A stretch of 64,000 bases of DNA from Acinetobacter bouvetii. Lineage in GTDB: Bacteria; Pseudomonadota; Gammaproteobacteria; Pseudomonadales; Moraxellaceae. Under the pieces are notes generated by a model that saw nothing but the letters and a program-made list of their open reading frames with translations, was not told where the DNA came from and did not search any database. Position numbers and translations under genes: made by a program. Positions 1-8,503 of this stretch are shown piece by piece (within the stretch, counting starts at the first letter, position 1; the number at the start of each line of letters is the position of its first letter). The stretch spans positions 51,043 to 115,042 of the forward strand of contig NZ_CADDTS010000033.1 in NCBI RefSeq assembly GCF_902753875.1. The letters run 5' to 3'.

Positions 1-243
1 AGCAATACTTGCAGTAAGCAATACAGGCTGAGTAAATTCGGTTTGATTTAAGCCTTCACCACTTTGCGCAATGTGCCACAAGTCAAAACCAATTGCTTCC
101 GATGCTTCAGCAAAAGTGTCAGTCACACCGCTAAACTGTTCTGCAAGTTCAGCCAACATTCCCACTTTTTGCGAGCCTTGACCAGGAAAAACAAATGCAG
201 TTTTTGTCGCTTGAGCTGCTTGCTCGAGTCGTTTAGCAGACAT
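1..243 (-). CDS. fabD: Malonyl-CoA:ACP transacylase FabD (N-terminal fragment)
   Basis: FabD loads malonyl groups from CoA onto acyl carrier protein for cytoplasmic fatty acid synthesis. Only the first 81 codons are inside the window; the gene continues past the left edge. The acyltransferase entry motif GQGSQ is at residues 21-25, preceded by the usual FVFP strand. The ATG at 243 is preceded by an AAAGGA-type ribosome site. It lies downstream of yceD and rpmF on the same strand, but a terminator hairpin at 341-370 separates it from rpmF. Family assignment is secure from the N-terminus; integrity of the rest cannot be judged. Confidence 0.95.
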   Translation of the reverse strand, partial: MSAKRLEQAAQATKTAFVFPGQGSQKVGMLAELAEQFSGVTDTFAEASEAIGFDLWHIAQSGEGLNQTEFTQPVLLTASIA

Positions 244-340
244 ATAAAAATCCTTTCATGAACCTAAGCTCGTTTATGGAGCGAAATTTAACACTTAATT
301 TTTGCTTTGGTAATTGCCAAATACAACAAAAAACGGCAAT

Positions 341-370
341 AAAAAAAGGGAGCTTTCGCTCCCATTTTTT
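341..370 (-). terminator. Terminator between rpmF and fabD
   Basis: GGGAGC (348-353) and GCTCCC (358-363) form a 6-bp stem with a TTTC/GAAA tetraloop, flanked by an A-tract and a T-tract, so it can act on both strands. It sits just after the rpmF stop. Confidence 0.85.
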
Positions 371-401
371 CTACTAAGCTTGACGCTTAATACACCGTAT
401 A

Positions 402-584
402 TTATTCAGCAGATGCTTTAGCGAATAATTGACGACCACGGTAAACACCATCTTTAGTCACGTGGTGACGACGATGAGTTTCACCTGTAGTTTGGTCTAC
501 AGTTAATGCATTCTCGGTTAAAGCGTCATGTGAACGGCGCATGTCACGGCGAGAGCGACTTTTACGGTTTTGCTGAACGGCCAT
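402..584 (-). CDS. rpmF: 50S ribosomal protein L32
   Basis: A 60-residue basic protein beginning [19 protein letters not shown], the hallmark start of bL32, and keeping the conserved HDALT and RHHVT blocks. It is a structural protein of the large ribosomal subunit near the peptidyl transferase centre. It has no Cys residues, so it is the zinc-free form. It follows yceD by 77 nt on the same strand; the yceD-rpmF pair is strongly conserved in proteobacteria and the two are probably co-transcribed. Length matches the family. Confidence 0.97.
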   Translation of the reverse strand: MAVQQNRKSRSRRDMRRSHDALTENALTVDQTTGETHRRHHVTKDGVYRGRQLFAKASAE

Positions 585-661
585 GATGGCTCCTTACAAA
601 GATCGAAAAAATGGATCAGAACAAATTCGATTGTCTTATACGCGAGAGTATAACACAAAAA

Positions 662-1219
662 TTAGTTAAGTTTACCCTTCAAACTTGCCAAAACGTCAAA
701 CGGGTTATCCCGCTTTTCTTCGACAATGTTATCAGTGGCAGGTTGATGCTTATGCTCACAAACGTCATGCTTAGGAGACAAAGGCATCAACAATAACAAT
801 TCATCTTCTATCAGAGAGAGTAAATCAGCGGTTGCAGGAGCATCATAGCTACCTTTTGTCGTTGCTTCACTTTCACCCAAGACGATGAAATCAGCATCCT
901 CATCCAAGCGCTCTATCAGTGATTCATCATCCACAAGCGCTAAATGAAAGTCTGAAACGAGAGGAATTTCAACAGAATTCAGACAACGCTGACATTCCAT
1001 TGGCACTTTCGTTTCAACATGACCATCTAACCATACGATACGATGATACGCATCCATTGATAGCTTACAGTCTATATTGATCAATTGATTATCAATTGAC
1101 CCAACAGCTTCACGGGAAATTCGAACAAAGCGAGACAATGGCAGTGTACCTGACCATGTAAAGCCTTGTTCAGCCCATTTAAACGGCTCAATCTGTGCCG
1201 GAAAGGTATTTGCTGACAT
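662..1219 (-). CDS. yceD: YceD family (DUF177) rRNA accumulation protein
   Basis: A 185-residue DUF177 protein. E. coli YceD is needed for normal 23S rRNA accumulation and is encoded directly before rpmF, as here. The diagnostic CxxC (ECQRCL, Cys76 and Cys79) lies in the middle, followed by an acidic stretch and a C-terminal domain ending in DNPFDVLASLKGKL. Family membership is read from sequence; the molecular mechanism is not well established. The start ATG at 1219 gives the usual N-terminus. Confidence 0.92.
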   Translation of the reverse strand: MSANTFPAQIEPFKWAEQGFTWSGTLPLSRFVRISREAVGSIDNQLINIDCKLSMDAYHRIVWLDGHVETKVPMECQRCLNSVEIPLVSDFHLALVDDESLIERLDEDADFIVLGESEATTKGSYDAPATADLLSLIEDELLLLMPLSPKHDVCEHKHQPATDNIVEEKRDNPFDVLASLKGKLN

Positions 1220-1316
1220 AATTAAGGCGGCAATTCTACAAATTCATCGGTACTCTGTCAAAGATTAAGATACAATTTTGTACTTATTTAGACAGATCAT
1301 TTGGGTAATACAAGTC

Positions 1317-1979
1317 ATGCATCAGTTGCAGCCGCAACCTGAAGTCACAACTTCATTACGGTTAACCTCTCATTCAACCTCAAATTCTGTGGTTTCTGTA
1401 GACCATGTGCAACTCTCACCTTGGGCCAGTTTGCAGACAGAAGTTCAACAAGTAGATTGGCTTATACTACACTTTAATCACTGGTTTTCCCACTTAAATG
1501 TGAGTTTAGTCAAAGGTGACTTTGAACCTGAATATTTTCCGGCAACGGAAGATGCCCCTGCCCGCATTCAATTTGCCCATGGCTTCTTTAATAGTGCCCT
1601 ACATGAGATCAGTCACTGGAGTATTGCTGGCGACAAAAGACGACTATTAGCCGATTTAGGTTATTGGTATGCCCCAGATGGCCGTAGCGCAGAACAGCAG
1701 GCTTTATTTGAACAGGTAGAAATCAAGCCGCAAGCGATTGAATGGATGTATGCTACTGCCTTTGGACGAAAGTTCCGCGTTTCCCTGGATAACCTGACTG
1801 GTGACGGCGGTGATGGTAGCAGCTTTAAGGACAATGTCTTTGCGCAAGTGCAACGTTATTTTTTGGGTGAAGCAAAGCTTCCACGCGATGCTGCACATTT
1901 TATTGCATGTATCTGCGCCTGCACCCGGGGTGGCAAAACATTACAAAGTGACGAATTTCAGCGTGAAATGCTGGATTAA
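1317..1979 (+). CDS. epmC: Elongation factor P hydroxylase EpmC (YfcM family)
   Basis: EpmC hydroxylates the beta-lysyl-lysine of elongation factor P, the last step of the EpmA/EpmB/EpmC modification. The 220-residue protein carries the family core HGFFNSALHEISHWS (residues 88-101), which includes a HExxH-like metal motif (HEISH, 96-100), and the GDKRR/LADLGYWYAPDGR block. I start it at the ATG at 1317 rather than the in-frame TTG at 1278, because the additional residues do not resemble the family. It stands alone, divergent from yceD. Whether EpmA and EpmB are present elsewhere cannot be seen here. Confidence 0.88.
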   Translation: MHQLQPQPEVTTSLRLTSHSTSNSVVSVDHVQLSPWASLQTEVQQVDWLILHFNHWFSHLNVSLVKGDFEPEYFPATEDAPARIQFAHGFFNSALHEISHWSIAGDKRRLLADLGYWYAPDGRSAEQQALFEQVEIKPQAIEWMYATAFGRKFRVSLDNLTGDGGDGSSFKDNVFAQVQRYFLGEAKLPRDAAHFIACICACTRGGKTLQSDEFQREMLD

Positions 1980-2063
1980 ATTACATAAATTCATCAAAGC
2001 CTGATTGCAAGACTTTGTTAATTCAACAGATAATATCTAAAAATAAGTCGGGAGCGAATAACT

Positions 2064-2681
2064 ATGCTGCATTTAAGAGTACATCCTGATAATCCACAAC
2101 CGCGTTTGATCAGTCAGGCAGTAGAACGTATTCGTGCCGGGGATGTCGTGGTTTATCCAACAGATGCCGCTTATGCCATTGGCTGCCAGATTGGAAATAA
2201 AAATGCCATGGAACGGATCTCGCAAATTCGTGGTCTAGGTCCAAAACATCAATATGCCATTATCTGCTCTGACTTATCCGATATTGCCACTTACGCTAAA
2301 GTGGACAATGCCATGTATCGTCTACTGAAAAACAATACTCCCGCAGTCACCACCTTTATTTTGCCCGCGACCAGTGAAGTACCACGCCGGCTCATGCATC
2401 CGAAAAAGAAAACCATCGGTCTACGCATCCCGAGCAATCCAATCTGTCAAATGCTGCTCAAAGAGCTGGGGGAACCACTATTAACCAGTACCCTGATTCT
2501 TCCCAATCATGAAGATCCGCTAGATGACCCTTATGATATTGAAATGGAATTAAGTAAGCGGATTGATGTATTTGTAGATGGTGGCCTGGGTACTTTAAGT
2601 ACCACCAGTATTGTCGATTTATCTGGCGATCATCCCGAAGTGATTCGTCGAGGTGCTGGGGATATCAGCGCTTTTGAATAA
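2064..2681 (+). CDS. yciO: YciO/TsaC family threonylcarbamoyl-AMP synthase-like protein
   Basis: A 205-residue YrdC-fold protein. It tracks E. coli YciO through HPDNPQPRLISQAV, VVYPTDAAYAIGC, NAMERI, KNNTPAVTTFIL and KKKTIGLRIPSNPI. Family members bind ATP, threonine and bicarbonate to make L-threonylcarbamoyl-AMP for the t6A modification of tRNA; YciO itself is a weaker, less understood paralogue of TsaC. The ATG follows a GGGAG ribosome site. It lies 84 nt after epmC on the same strand. The subfamily (YciO rather than TsaC) is inferred from the N-terminus and the NNTP motif. Confidence 0.88.
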   Translation: MLHLRVHPDNPQPRLISQAVERIRAGDVVVYPTDAAYAIGCQIGNKNAMERISQIRGLGPKHQYAIICSDLSDIATYAKVDNAMYRLLKNNTPAVTTFILPATSEVPRRLMHPKKKTIGLRIPSNPICQMLLKELGEPLLTSTLILPNHEDPLDDPYDIEMELSKRIDVFVDGGLGTLSTTSIVDLSGDHPEVIRRGAGDISAFE

Positions 2682-2806
2682 GTGCTTTTTCCTGCATTCC
2701 TGAATGCAGGAAAAATCAAATATTGCTTTCTTTTTTTGAGTGAAAATTACTACTTATTCAGAAACATCTAACTTGCACATATCTTTTAATATCTGCTTTT
2801 ATTTAG

Positions 2807-3262
2807 TTATATAATCTGATTAAAATTCGGACATTGAGACAGATTTTGCTTGGCCTGATAAATTTCTTGTCTGTATTTATTCTGAATAATATAAGTTGCT
2901 GTGACCTGATCATCCTTATAGACGGTTAAATAGGCCTTGACCAAATCCGGTTCCTGACCTTTTAATTTATCTAGAATTGAACAACCTAACTGATTGACAT
3001 TGTTTTTAATCGGATCTGGAACCAGTTTCCCATTAAACTCTGTCAAATGCATATAAGTAATAATATTCGGATACTGATTTAAAATATCCCCTTCTATAGG
3101 TAAGCCAGTACTTTTAATTTGCTGGCGCATCGCATCATCCATATGAATATTTTTTAAGGTATCACGTGCTTGCTGTTGAAACTTATGCTTCCAATACAGC
3201 TCAGTTCCCCCAAATAAGCCTGCAATGATGAGCACCCCTGCTATCACAAATTTTAAATTCAT
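2807..3262 (-). CDS. Hypothetical single-pass membrane or exported protein
   Basis: A 151-residue protein of unknown function. Residues about 4-21 form an uncleaved-looking membrane anchor or signal segment (FVIAGVLIIAGLFGG), followed by a hydrophilic domain presumably in the periplasm. Two Cys, in LGCSIL and SQCPNF, could pair as a disulfide. I recognise no domain. It is isolated between convergent yciO and the minus-strand acetyltransferase, with no obvious operon partner. Confidence 0.6.
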   Translation of the reverse strand: MNLKFVIAGVLIIAGLFGGTELYWKHKFQQQARDTLKNIHMDDAMRQQIKSTGLPIEGDILNQYPNIITYMHLTEFNGKLVPDPIKNNVNQLGCSILDKLKGQEPDLVKAYLTVYKDDQVTATYIIQNKYRQEIYQAKQNLSQCPNFNQII

Positions 3263-3360
3263 CCCCTAACCTACTTATACTTATCAAAAAATTATTATTA
3301 TGCAAAAAATATCACACTTTTAACTTAATTCAACGATAAAGTTTTGTTTTTAGGATTTTT

Positions 3361-4080
3361 TTATTGAACCATCAAATCTTTTAAACGCTGCTTCTGTTTA
3401 CCCTCTTGATCAAAATTATCTGCATGCAACCATGCCATATAAGCGTATTTCAAAACACTCCATTCTTCATCTAATATAGAAAACCAGGCTGTATTACGAT
3501 TACGCTGTTTATAAATACGATCTTGCCTAAAGACTCCCTCAAACTGAAACCCATATCGAAGTGCTGCCTGCTTAGAGGGTACATTTAACTCATCACATTT
3601 CCATTCCACCCTGCGATAGCCAAGAGAGCACGCTTCCTGAAGCAATAAATAGATGGTTTCTGTAGCAGCTGTTGAGCGCTTCATAGCATGAGAAAAATAG
3701 ACATTGCCAATTTCGATGGCTTGATGCTCAGGTCGAATATTCAAAAAAGCGACCCACCCCACAATATGCTGGTTAAGCTCTATTAAATAATGCACAGCAT
3801 TTGCAAAATTAAACTGTGAGTTTAGAAACTGTTGTAGCTGTTGCAAGCTTTGTGGAGCATCATAAGTTAGATAGGTCCAGCATTGATGGTCGACTTCTGT
3901 CTGTATAACCTGCCAGAGCTGTTCCAATCGAGTCTGGGTTAAATTACTGGAAGTAAGCTGTCGCAAACAGACTGTTGACCCATTGAGATCCTGCTGAGGC
4001 ACCTGTGCTTGCGGTGTCGCAATATCAAAGCCAATCGGCTGTCCATATTCATTTTCTTGTCTTTTTTGATAATGTGGCAT
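3361..4080 (-). CDS. GNAT family N-acetyltransferase (RimL-like)
   Basis: A protein of about 239 residues with the layout of RimL-type GNAT enzymes: VCLRQLT near the start, an IVGWVAFLNIRPEHQAIEIGNVYFS central sheet, then a C-terminal AALRYGFQFEGVFRQD block that contributes to acetyl-CoA binding. These enzymes transfer acetyl from acetyl-CoA to an amine; the substrate here is unknown. I use the ATG at 4080, preceded by a GAGA ribosome site, rather than the ATG at 4116. It is monocistronic. Confidence 0.8.
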   Translation of the reverse strand: MPHYQKRQENEYGQPIGFDIATPQAQVPQQDLNGSTVCLRQLTSSNLTQTRLEQLWQVIQTEVDHQCWTYLTYDAPQSLQQLQQFLNSQFNFANAVHYLIELNQHIVGWVAFLNIRPEHQAIEIGNVYFSHAMKRSTAATETIYLLLQEACSLGYRRVEWKCDELNVPSKQAALRYGFQFEGVFRQDRIYKQRNRNTAWFSILDEEWSVLKYAYMAWLHADNFDQEGKQKQRLKDLMVQ

Positions 4081-4371
4081 TCGTGAGTTCTCTTTTTTTT
4101 GTGACATATAGTGCATAAAAATTGGCTTTTACTCTACAAAAAGATGACTCGGAACATGAAATGGCGAATATTTCCCTGCTAAAAATTGATAATCCCTATT
4201 TATTTTAGGTTTTTTTATTTTTTGTTCGTTTTGGTAATTTATTTAGAGCGCATTTTCCTTTAGACTACGCAGATTAAATCTATGCTTTTTCTCATCATAC
4301 TTATCCACTCTGAAAGCTGATCCGAAATTGCATTTTCATGCCTTTGAAAATTCGCGTGGCCAATAACTGCA

Positions 4372-5166
4372 ATGAATCAATCCGTCCATAATCCTATGGA
4401 GCAAACTTCACACATCCGTGTTATGGATGAGTGGCAAGATACGATTCCAGAGGATTTATACATTCCTCCTGCTGCATTTGAAATTCTACTAGAGCATTTC
4501 GAAGGACCACTCGACTTTCTAATTTACCTGATTCAAAAAAGCGGTTTTGACTTATTACAGCTGGATATTGCGCCAATTGCCGCTCAGTATCTGTCGTATA
4601 TGGATGCCATGAAGTCGCTCAATATTGAGCTGACCGCAGACTATATGGTGATGGCCGCATTATTGGCAGATCTAAAATCGCGACTGCTATTACCAAAGCC
4701 AAGCTCCGCTGTACTGATTGAAAAAGATCCAAAACAAGAACTGATTGACCGGCTTGAAACTTACTTAAGAGTGAAACAGGCGGCTGAACGCTTAGGACAA
4801 ATGCCTGTTCTGGAACGTGATACCTTCCCGACCAATGTCAGTCTGGGAGATATAGTTCAGAACAACGAAGGCTATGATGTCAGCCTTTTGCAGGATGCCC
4901 TGTTTTGTGTGTTTAACCGACCAGAACCGATCACCCATCAAATTCAGCAAGAACCTGTTTTACTGGAAGAACGGATTGCTTTTATTGAAAGCAAGATTGC
5001 CTCTGGTGAAGTTTTAGAGTTTGCAGCCCTGTTACGCCCAATTCAAGGGCGCATGGGCGTTGTGGTTACATTCATGGCTGTTTTAGAATTGACCCGTCAA
5101 CAACGTATTCAGATTGTGACTTCAGGTGTTGAAGCTCCACTTTCAATTCAGGGAGTGAAAGCATGA
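4372..5166 (+). CDS. scpA: Segregation and condensation protein A
   Basis: ScpA is the kleisin that bridges the heads of SMC dimers in the Smc-ScpAB chromosome condensation complex. The 264-residue protein contains the N-terminal kleisin helix block FEGPLDFLIYLIQKSGFDL and the C-terminal winged-helix region (LEERIAFIESKIASGEVLEF). It overlaps scpB by 4 nt (ATGA at 5163-5166), indicating translational coupling. Its partner smc is in this window at 19.2-22.6 kb on the other strand. The exact start is uncertain, since several in-frame ATG codons occur in the first 20 residues. Confidence 0.93.
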   Translation: MNQSVHNPMEQTSHIRVMDEWQDTIPEDLYIPPAAFEILLEHFEGPLDFLIYLIQKSGFDLLQLDIAPIAAQYLSYMDAMKSLNIELTADYMVMAALLADLKSRLLLPKPSSAVLIEKDPKQELIDRLETYLRVKQAAERLGQMPVLERDTFPTNVSLGDIVQNNEGYDVSLLQDALFCVFNRPEPITHQIQQEPVLLEERIAFIESKIASGEVLEFAALLRPIQGRMGVVVTFMAVLELTRQQRIQIVTSGVEAPLSIQGVKA

Positions 5167-5753
5167 TTGAACAACAAAGCACTCCGGTATCGAAAGAAGA
5201 AAATTTACATGAAGTATTGATGCAACTGGAAGCGATTATTTTTGCCAGTGAAACTGCAGTTTCGCTTGCACGTTTGAAAGAAGCGTTCCAAAATCAATAT
5301 ACTAAACAAGAATTGCGTCAATGCTTACAACAACTTTCCATGCTACAACATGGCAGGTCGATCGAACTGGTGGAAACAGCACAAGGTTTCCGTTTTCAGG
5401 TTCGTGCTAAATATCGCAATATCATTACCCAAGTTTGGCCTGAGCGACCAACTCGCTTATCGCCAACCATGCTCGAAACGCTTGCTGTCATTGCTTATCA
5501 TCAACCAGTAACACGAGCAGATATTGAGCAGATTCGTGGCGTATCAAACAATAGTCAAATACTCCGATCATTGTTTGACTGGAACTGGATTAAAGAATCC
5601 GGTTTCAGAGAGCTACCGGGAAGACCCGCGTTGTTAGTTACAACGCCACAATTTTTAAACGCTTTTGGCCTGGAGTCTTTAGGTCAATTGCCTCCCCTGC
5701 AGGATGCCAAGGAAGCTTTTATGGCGCTCGATGCTCACGCACCGAAGTCATAG
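5163..5753 (+). CDS. scpB: Segregation and condensation protein B
   Basis: ScpB dimerises and binds the ScpA kleisin in the Smc complex. The 196-residue protein has the two winged-helix halves of the family: EVLMQLEAIIFASE at the start and the highly conserved LETLAVIAYHQPVTRADIE followed by IRGVSNNSQ. It is translationally coupled to scpA and followed 41 nt later by rluB, the scpA-scpB-rluB order common in gamma-proteobacteria. Confidence 0.94.
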   Translation: MIEQQSTPVSKEENLHEVLMQLEAIIFASETAVSLARLKEAFQNQYTKQELRQCLQQLSMLQHGRSIELVETAQGFRFQVRAKYRNIITQVWPERPTRLSPTMLETLAVIAYHQPVTRADIEQIRGVSNNSQILRSLFDWNWIKESGFRELPGRPALLVTTPQFLNAFGLESLGQLPPLQDAKEAFMALDAHAPKS

Positions 5754-5794
5754 ATAGGTGAACTGTTGATGATAATTTCTAAGGTTATGCTGTC

Positions 5795-6988
5795 ATGAGT
5801 GAAAAATTACAAAAGGTGCTTGCACGCGTTGGTTTGGGTTCTCGCCGTTATATGGAAGAAGTCATTGCCGCTGGCCGTGTCAGTATCAATGGACGTGTTG
5901 CCCAAGTGGGTGAACGCATTGAACCAACAGATGAGCTTCGCATCGATGGTCGTAAAGTCCAATTTCAGATTGAAGACGAAATTCGTCGTCGTGTTCTGAT
6001 TTATTACAAACCAGAAGGTGAAATTTGCTCACGCAATGATCCTGAACAACGTCCAACGGTATTTGAACAGCTTCCGGCAATCGCCAATGATCGCTGGGTG
6101 ATGGTGGGTCGTCTGGATATTAACTCGACTGGTCTGTTACTGTTCACCAACGATGGTGAATTGGCCAATCGCCTGATGCACCCTTCAAACGAAATTGAAC
6201 GTGAATATGCCGTTCGTGTGATGGGTGAAGTAACTCCACAAATCAAAAACAACATGCTTCAGGGTGTTGTTTTAGATGATGGTCCGGCAAAATTTGAATC
6301 ATTCTCTGAAATTGGTGGTGACGGGATTAACCGTTGGTATCAAGTGGTGGTAAAAGAAGGTCGTAACCGCGAAGTTCGTCGTATTTTTGAATCACAAGGC
6401 TTGAAAGTTAGCCGCTTGTTACGTACCCGCTATGGCACGGTTATTTTGCCGCGTGAACTGCGTACTGGTCGCTGGATGGAGCTGGATAAAGCCGACATCG
6501 ACAATTTGACCAAACTGGTTGAACTTAAACCACGCCAAGGTACAGGTCTATTCGGTATGGCTAAACGCCGTACTGAACGTATGCAAGAAAAACCAATGGC
6601 TGCACGTCGCGGCGGTTATTTACGTCAGCAACGTCGTGACAGTGAAGAAGGTGAAAACCAAAACCCAATGGCCTATGCGCAGCGTGATCGTCGTGAAAAC
6701 CAGAATGGTTTTGCCCAACGTCGTGACAATAATAGCAGCAACGCCAATAATTACGCCCAACGTGAACGTCGTGATGGCAATAATGGCAACGGTTTTGCCC
6801 AACGCGGTGAACGTCGTCAGGATGGCAACACTTATGGTCAACGTGAACAACGCCAAAACTCAAGTTATGCACAACGTGACAGCCGCCCGGACAACTTTGG
6901 CAACAAAGGCACCTATGGTCAACGTGATGCTCGCGATGAAAATGCACCGCGCAAACCATTTGGCAACAAAAGCTTCAAGAAGTTTTAA
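5795..6988 (+). CDS. rluB: 23S rRNA pseudouridine(2605) synthase RluB with long low-complexity tail
   Basis: RluB isomerises U2605 of 23S rRNA. An S4 RNA-binding domain (about residues 1-60) precedes the RsuA/RluB catalytic domain with the active-site Asp108 in GRLDINSTGLLLFTNDG. The catalytic core ends near residue 250; the remaining 145 residues are Arg/Asn/Gln-rich and contain about seven copies of (Y/F)(A/G)QR spaced by charged linkers. Such tails occur in this family but vary in length, and this one is long; it is probably a disordered RNA-binding extension. Long antisense and out-of-frame ORFs over 6500-7000 are composition artefacts of this tail. Confidence 0.93.
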   Translation: MSEKLQKVLARVGLGSRRYMEEVIAAGRVSINGRVAQVGERIEPTDELRIDGRKVQFQIEDEIRRRVLIYYKPEGEICSRNDPEQRPTVFEQLPAIANDRWVMVGRLDINSTGLLLFTNDGELANRLMHPSNEIEREYAVRVMGEVTPQIKNNMLQGVVLDDGPAKFESFSEIGGDGINRWYQVVVKEGRNREVRRIFESQGLKVSRLLRTRYGTVILPRELRTGRWMELDKADIDNLTKLVELKPRQGTGLFGMAKRRTERMQEKPMAARRGGYLRQQRRDSEEGENQNPMAYAQRDRRENQNGFAQRRDNNSSNANNYAQRERRDGNNGNGFAQRGERRQDGNTYGQREQRQNSSYAQRDSRPDNFGNKGTYGQRDARDENAPRKPFGNKSFKKF

Positions 6989-7010
6989 TGCTTAAAAATT
7001 TGTATTAAAA

Positions 7011-7036
7011 AACCGCTCATCTGAGCGGTTTTTTTT
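7011..7036 (+). terminator. rluB terminator
   Basis: AACCGCTCA (7011-7019) and TGAGCGGTT (7022-7030) form a 9-bp stem followed by a T-run, just after the rluB stop. An upstream A-run could also terminate minus-strand bioD transcripts. Confidence 0.9.
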
Positions 7037-7082
7037 ATTCCTTATTACCCTTAACTTAATGCGAGTTAAAACTTAAACAGAG

Positions 7083-7727
7083 TTAGGATAAAACAGGAAT
7101 ATCAATCCACTCGGCACTCGGGAAATGCTTTGCCAAATAGTTTTTAAGATATGCTGCCGTGTCTTTGGAAATCAGTTCATCTTGTGATTCATCATTTAAA
7201 TTATAGGCCAAGGCATACAACTCAAGACCTCTACTTTTTAAAGCCTCCAGACTTAAAATCGTATGATTAATACTGCCTAAACGCCCTGAACTGACCAAAA
7301 TCACCGGCAGTTGTTGCTGTGCAATATAATCAATGGTTAACAGTTCTGTGGTTAAAGGCACCATTAAACCACCTGCACCTTCCAGCAACACGACTTCATA
7401 GTTCTCGGTCAGTTGTCGGGTCGCATCTGCAATTTTCTGAAAATCAATCTCCCTGCCATCAATTTTCGTGGCTAAATGCGGTGACGCCGGATAAGTAAAA
7501 ATTTCCGGCATGGTGAGTTTAGTCGCATCTTCTGGAAACCAGCCCATCTGCATAATTTCACGATGCTGTTCAATATCTTCAGAAATATCGGTATTTCCGG
7601 TTTGAACCAGCTTCTGGGTAATGGTTTTTTTACCTTGCCCGCTCCATAACTTGGCCAGATAACCTGTGGTAAAAGTCTTGCCAATGCCGGTATCGATACC
7701 ACTGATAAAATAAACGGGTGCTGTCAT
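7083..7727 (-). CDS. bioD: Dethiobiotin synthetase
   Basis: BioD closes the ureido ring of biotin, carboxylating 7,8-diaminopelargonate to dethiobiotin with ATP and CO2. The 214-residue protein has the P-loop GIDTGIGKT (residues 10-18) and the EGAGGLMVPL motif. The start is the ATG at 7727, which overlaps the bioC stop by 4 nt (ATGA). It is the last gene of the bioH-A-F-C-D run on the minus strand. No bioB is in the operon; biotin synthase must be encoded elsewhere. Confidence 0.95.
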   Translation of the reverse strand: MTAPVYFISGIDTGIGKTFTTGYLAKLWSGQGKKTITQKLVQTGNTDISEDIEQHREIMQMGWFPEDATKLTMPEIFTYPASPHLATKIDGREIDFQKIADATRQLTENYEVVLLEGAGGLMVPLTTELLTIDYIAQQQLPVILVSSGRLGSINHTILSLEALKSRGLELYALAYNLNDESQDELISKDTAAYLKNYLAKHFPSAEWIDIPVLS

Positions 7728-8503
7728 GACTTGCTCCGTGCAATGCAATAAATGGGATGATAACTCAGCGGATACTGACGCTGACCAGTCTGATCAAGCT
7801 CAGAAAACTGCTGATAATCCTGATAAAACTGCTGTAAAGACTGTTTAGTCCAGCGATATTGTGACGCCGTAGCTGTCACACCGGTCGCCTTTAAATGCTG
7901 CAGCACAGCTTTAGGAAGTGCAAAACTTAAAGTTTCAATGTTTTGTTCAAGATGCAGAATTTCAAAGCCTTGCTGAATCAGCTTATCCTGAATGGATGAC
8001 ATAGAGAGATAATCCAGCCCTTGCCCGGTCAAAGCTTTAATTTCTTTTAAATTTTGCTGACCAAACGTGGAGAAACACAAATATCCTGCCGAGGTTAAGG
8101 CTTGAGCACATTTTTTGAAAATTGCATCGATATCACAAATCCATTGCAAGGCCGAACTGGAGGCAATCAGGTTCAAAGAGTGTGGAAAGTCGAGCTGTTC
8201 AATATCGCCAATCTGCCATTCAAAGCGTGAATCGGGCTGAAAATGCTGTTGCACTTGCGGATAAAGATCATTCAAAAACAGTCTATGGATGTCAAAATTG
8301 TGCAGCAATAACTGGCTTAAATTTCCCGATCCACAGCCAATTTCAAAAACCTGATCCAAGCAAGTTTGCGGCAAATATTGTTGCATTAATTGCATGAGAT
8401 GCTGGCAAATCTGTTTCTGTACCACAGCTTGCGCTGTATAGCTTTGCCCGGCTTTTTCAAAACGTTGGGCAACCTGAGATTTATTAATATTCAAGATGAC
8501 CAC
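7724..8503 (-). CDS. bioC: Malonyl-ACP O-methyltransferase BioC
   Basis: BioC methylates malonyl-ACP with SAM so that the fatty acid pathway can make pimeloyl-ACP methyl ester. It is a class I methyltransferase of 259 residues with motif I EIGCGSGN (54-61) and the N-terminal VAQRFEKAGQSY typical of BioC. Translation appears to start at a GTG directly abutting the bioF TGA, and the stop overlaps bioD, so expression is tightly coupled to its neighbours. It works with BioH, encoded at the head of the same cluster. Confidence 0.92.
   Translation of the reverse strand: MVILNINKSQVAQRFEKAGQSYTAQAVVQKQICQHLMQLMQQYLPQTCLDQVFEIGCGSGNLSQLLLHNFDIHRLFLNDLYPQVQQHFQPDSRFEWQIGDIEQLDFPHSLNLIASSSALQWICDIDAIFKKCAQALTSAGYLCFSTFGQQNLKEIKALTGQGLDYLSMSSIQDKLIQQGFEILHLEQNIETLSFALPKAVLQHLKATGVTATASQYRWTKQSLQQFYQDYQQFSELDQTGQRQYPLSYHPIYCIARSKS

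Noticed and set aside
6519..6995. Long open frames overlapping the 3' part of rluB on both strands
   Set aside because: They follow from the biased Arg/Asn/Gln codons of the RluB tail; no start signal or family pattern is seen.
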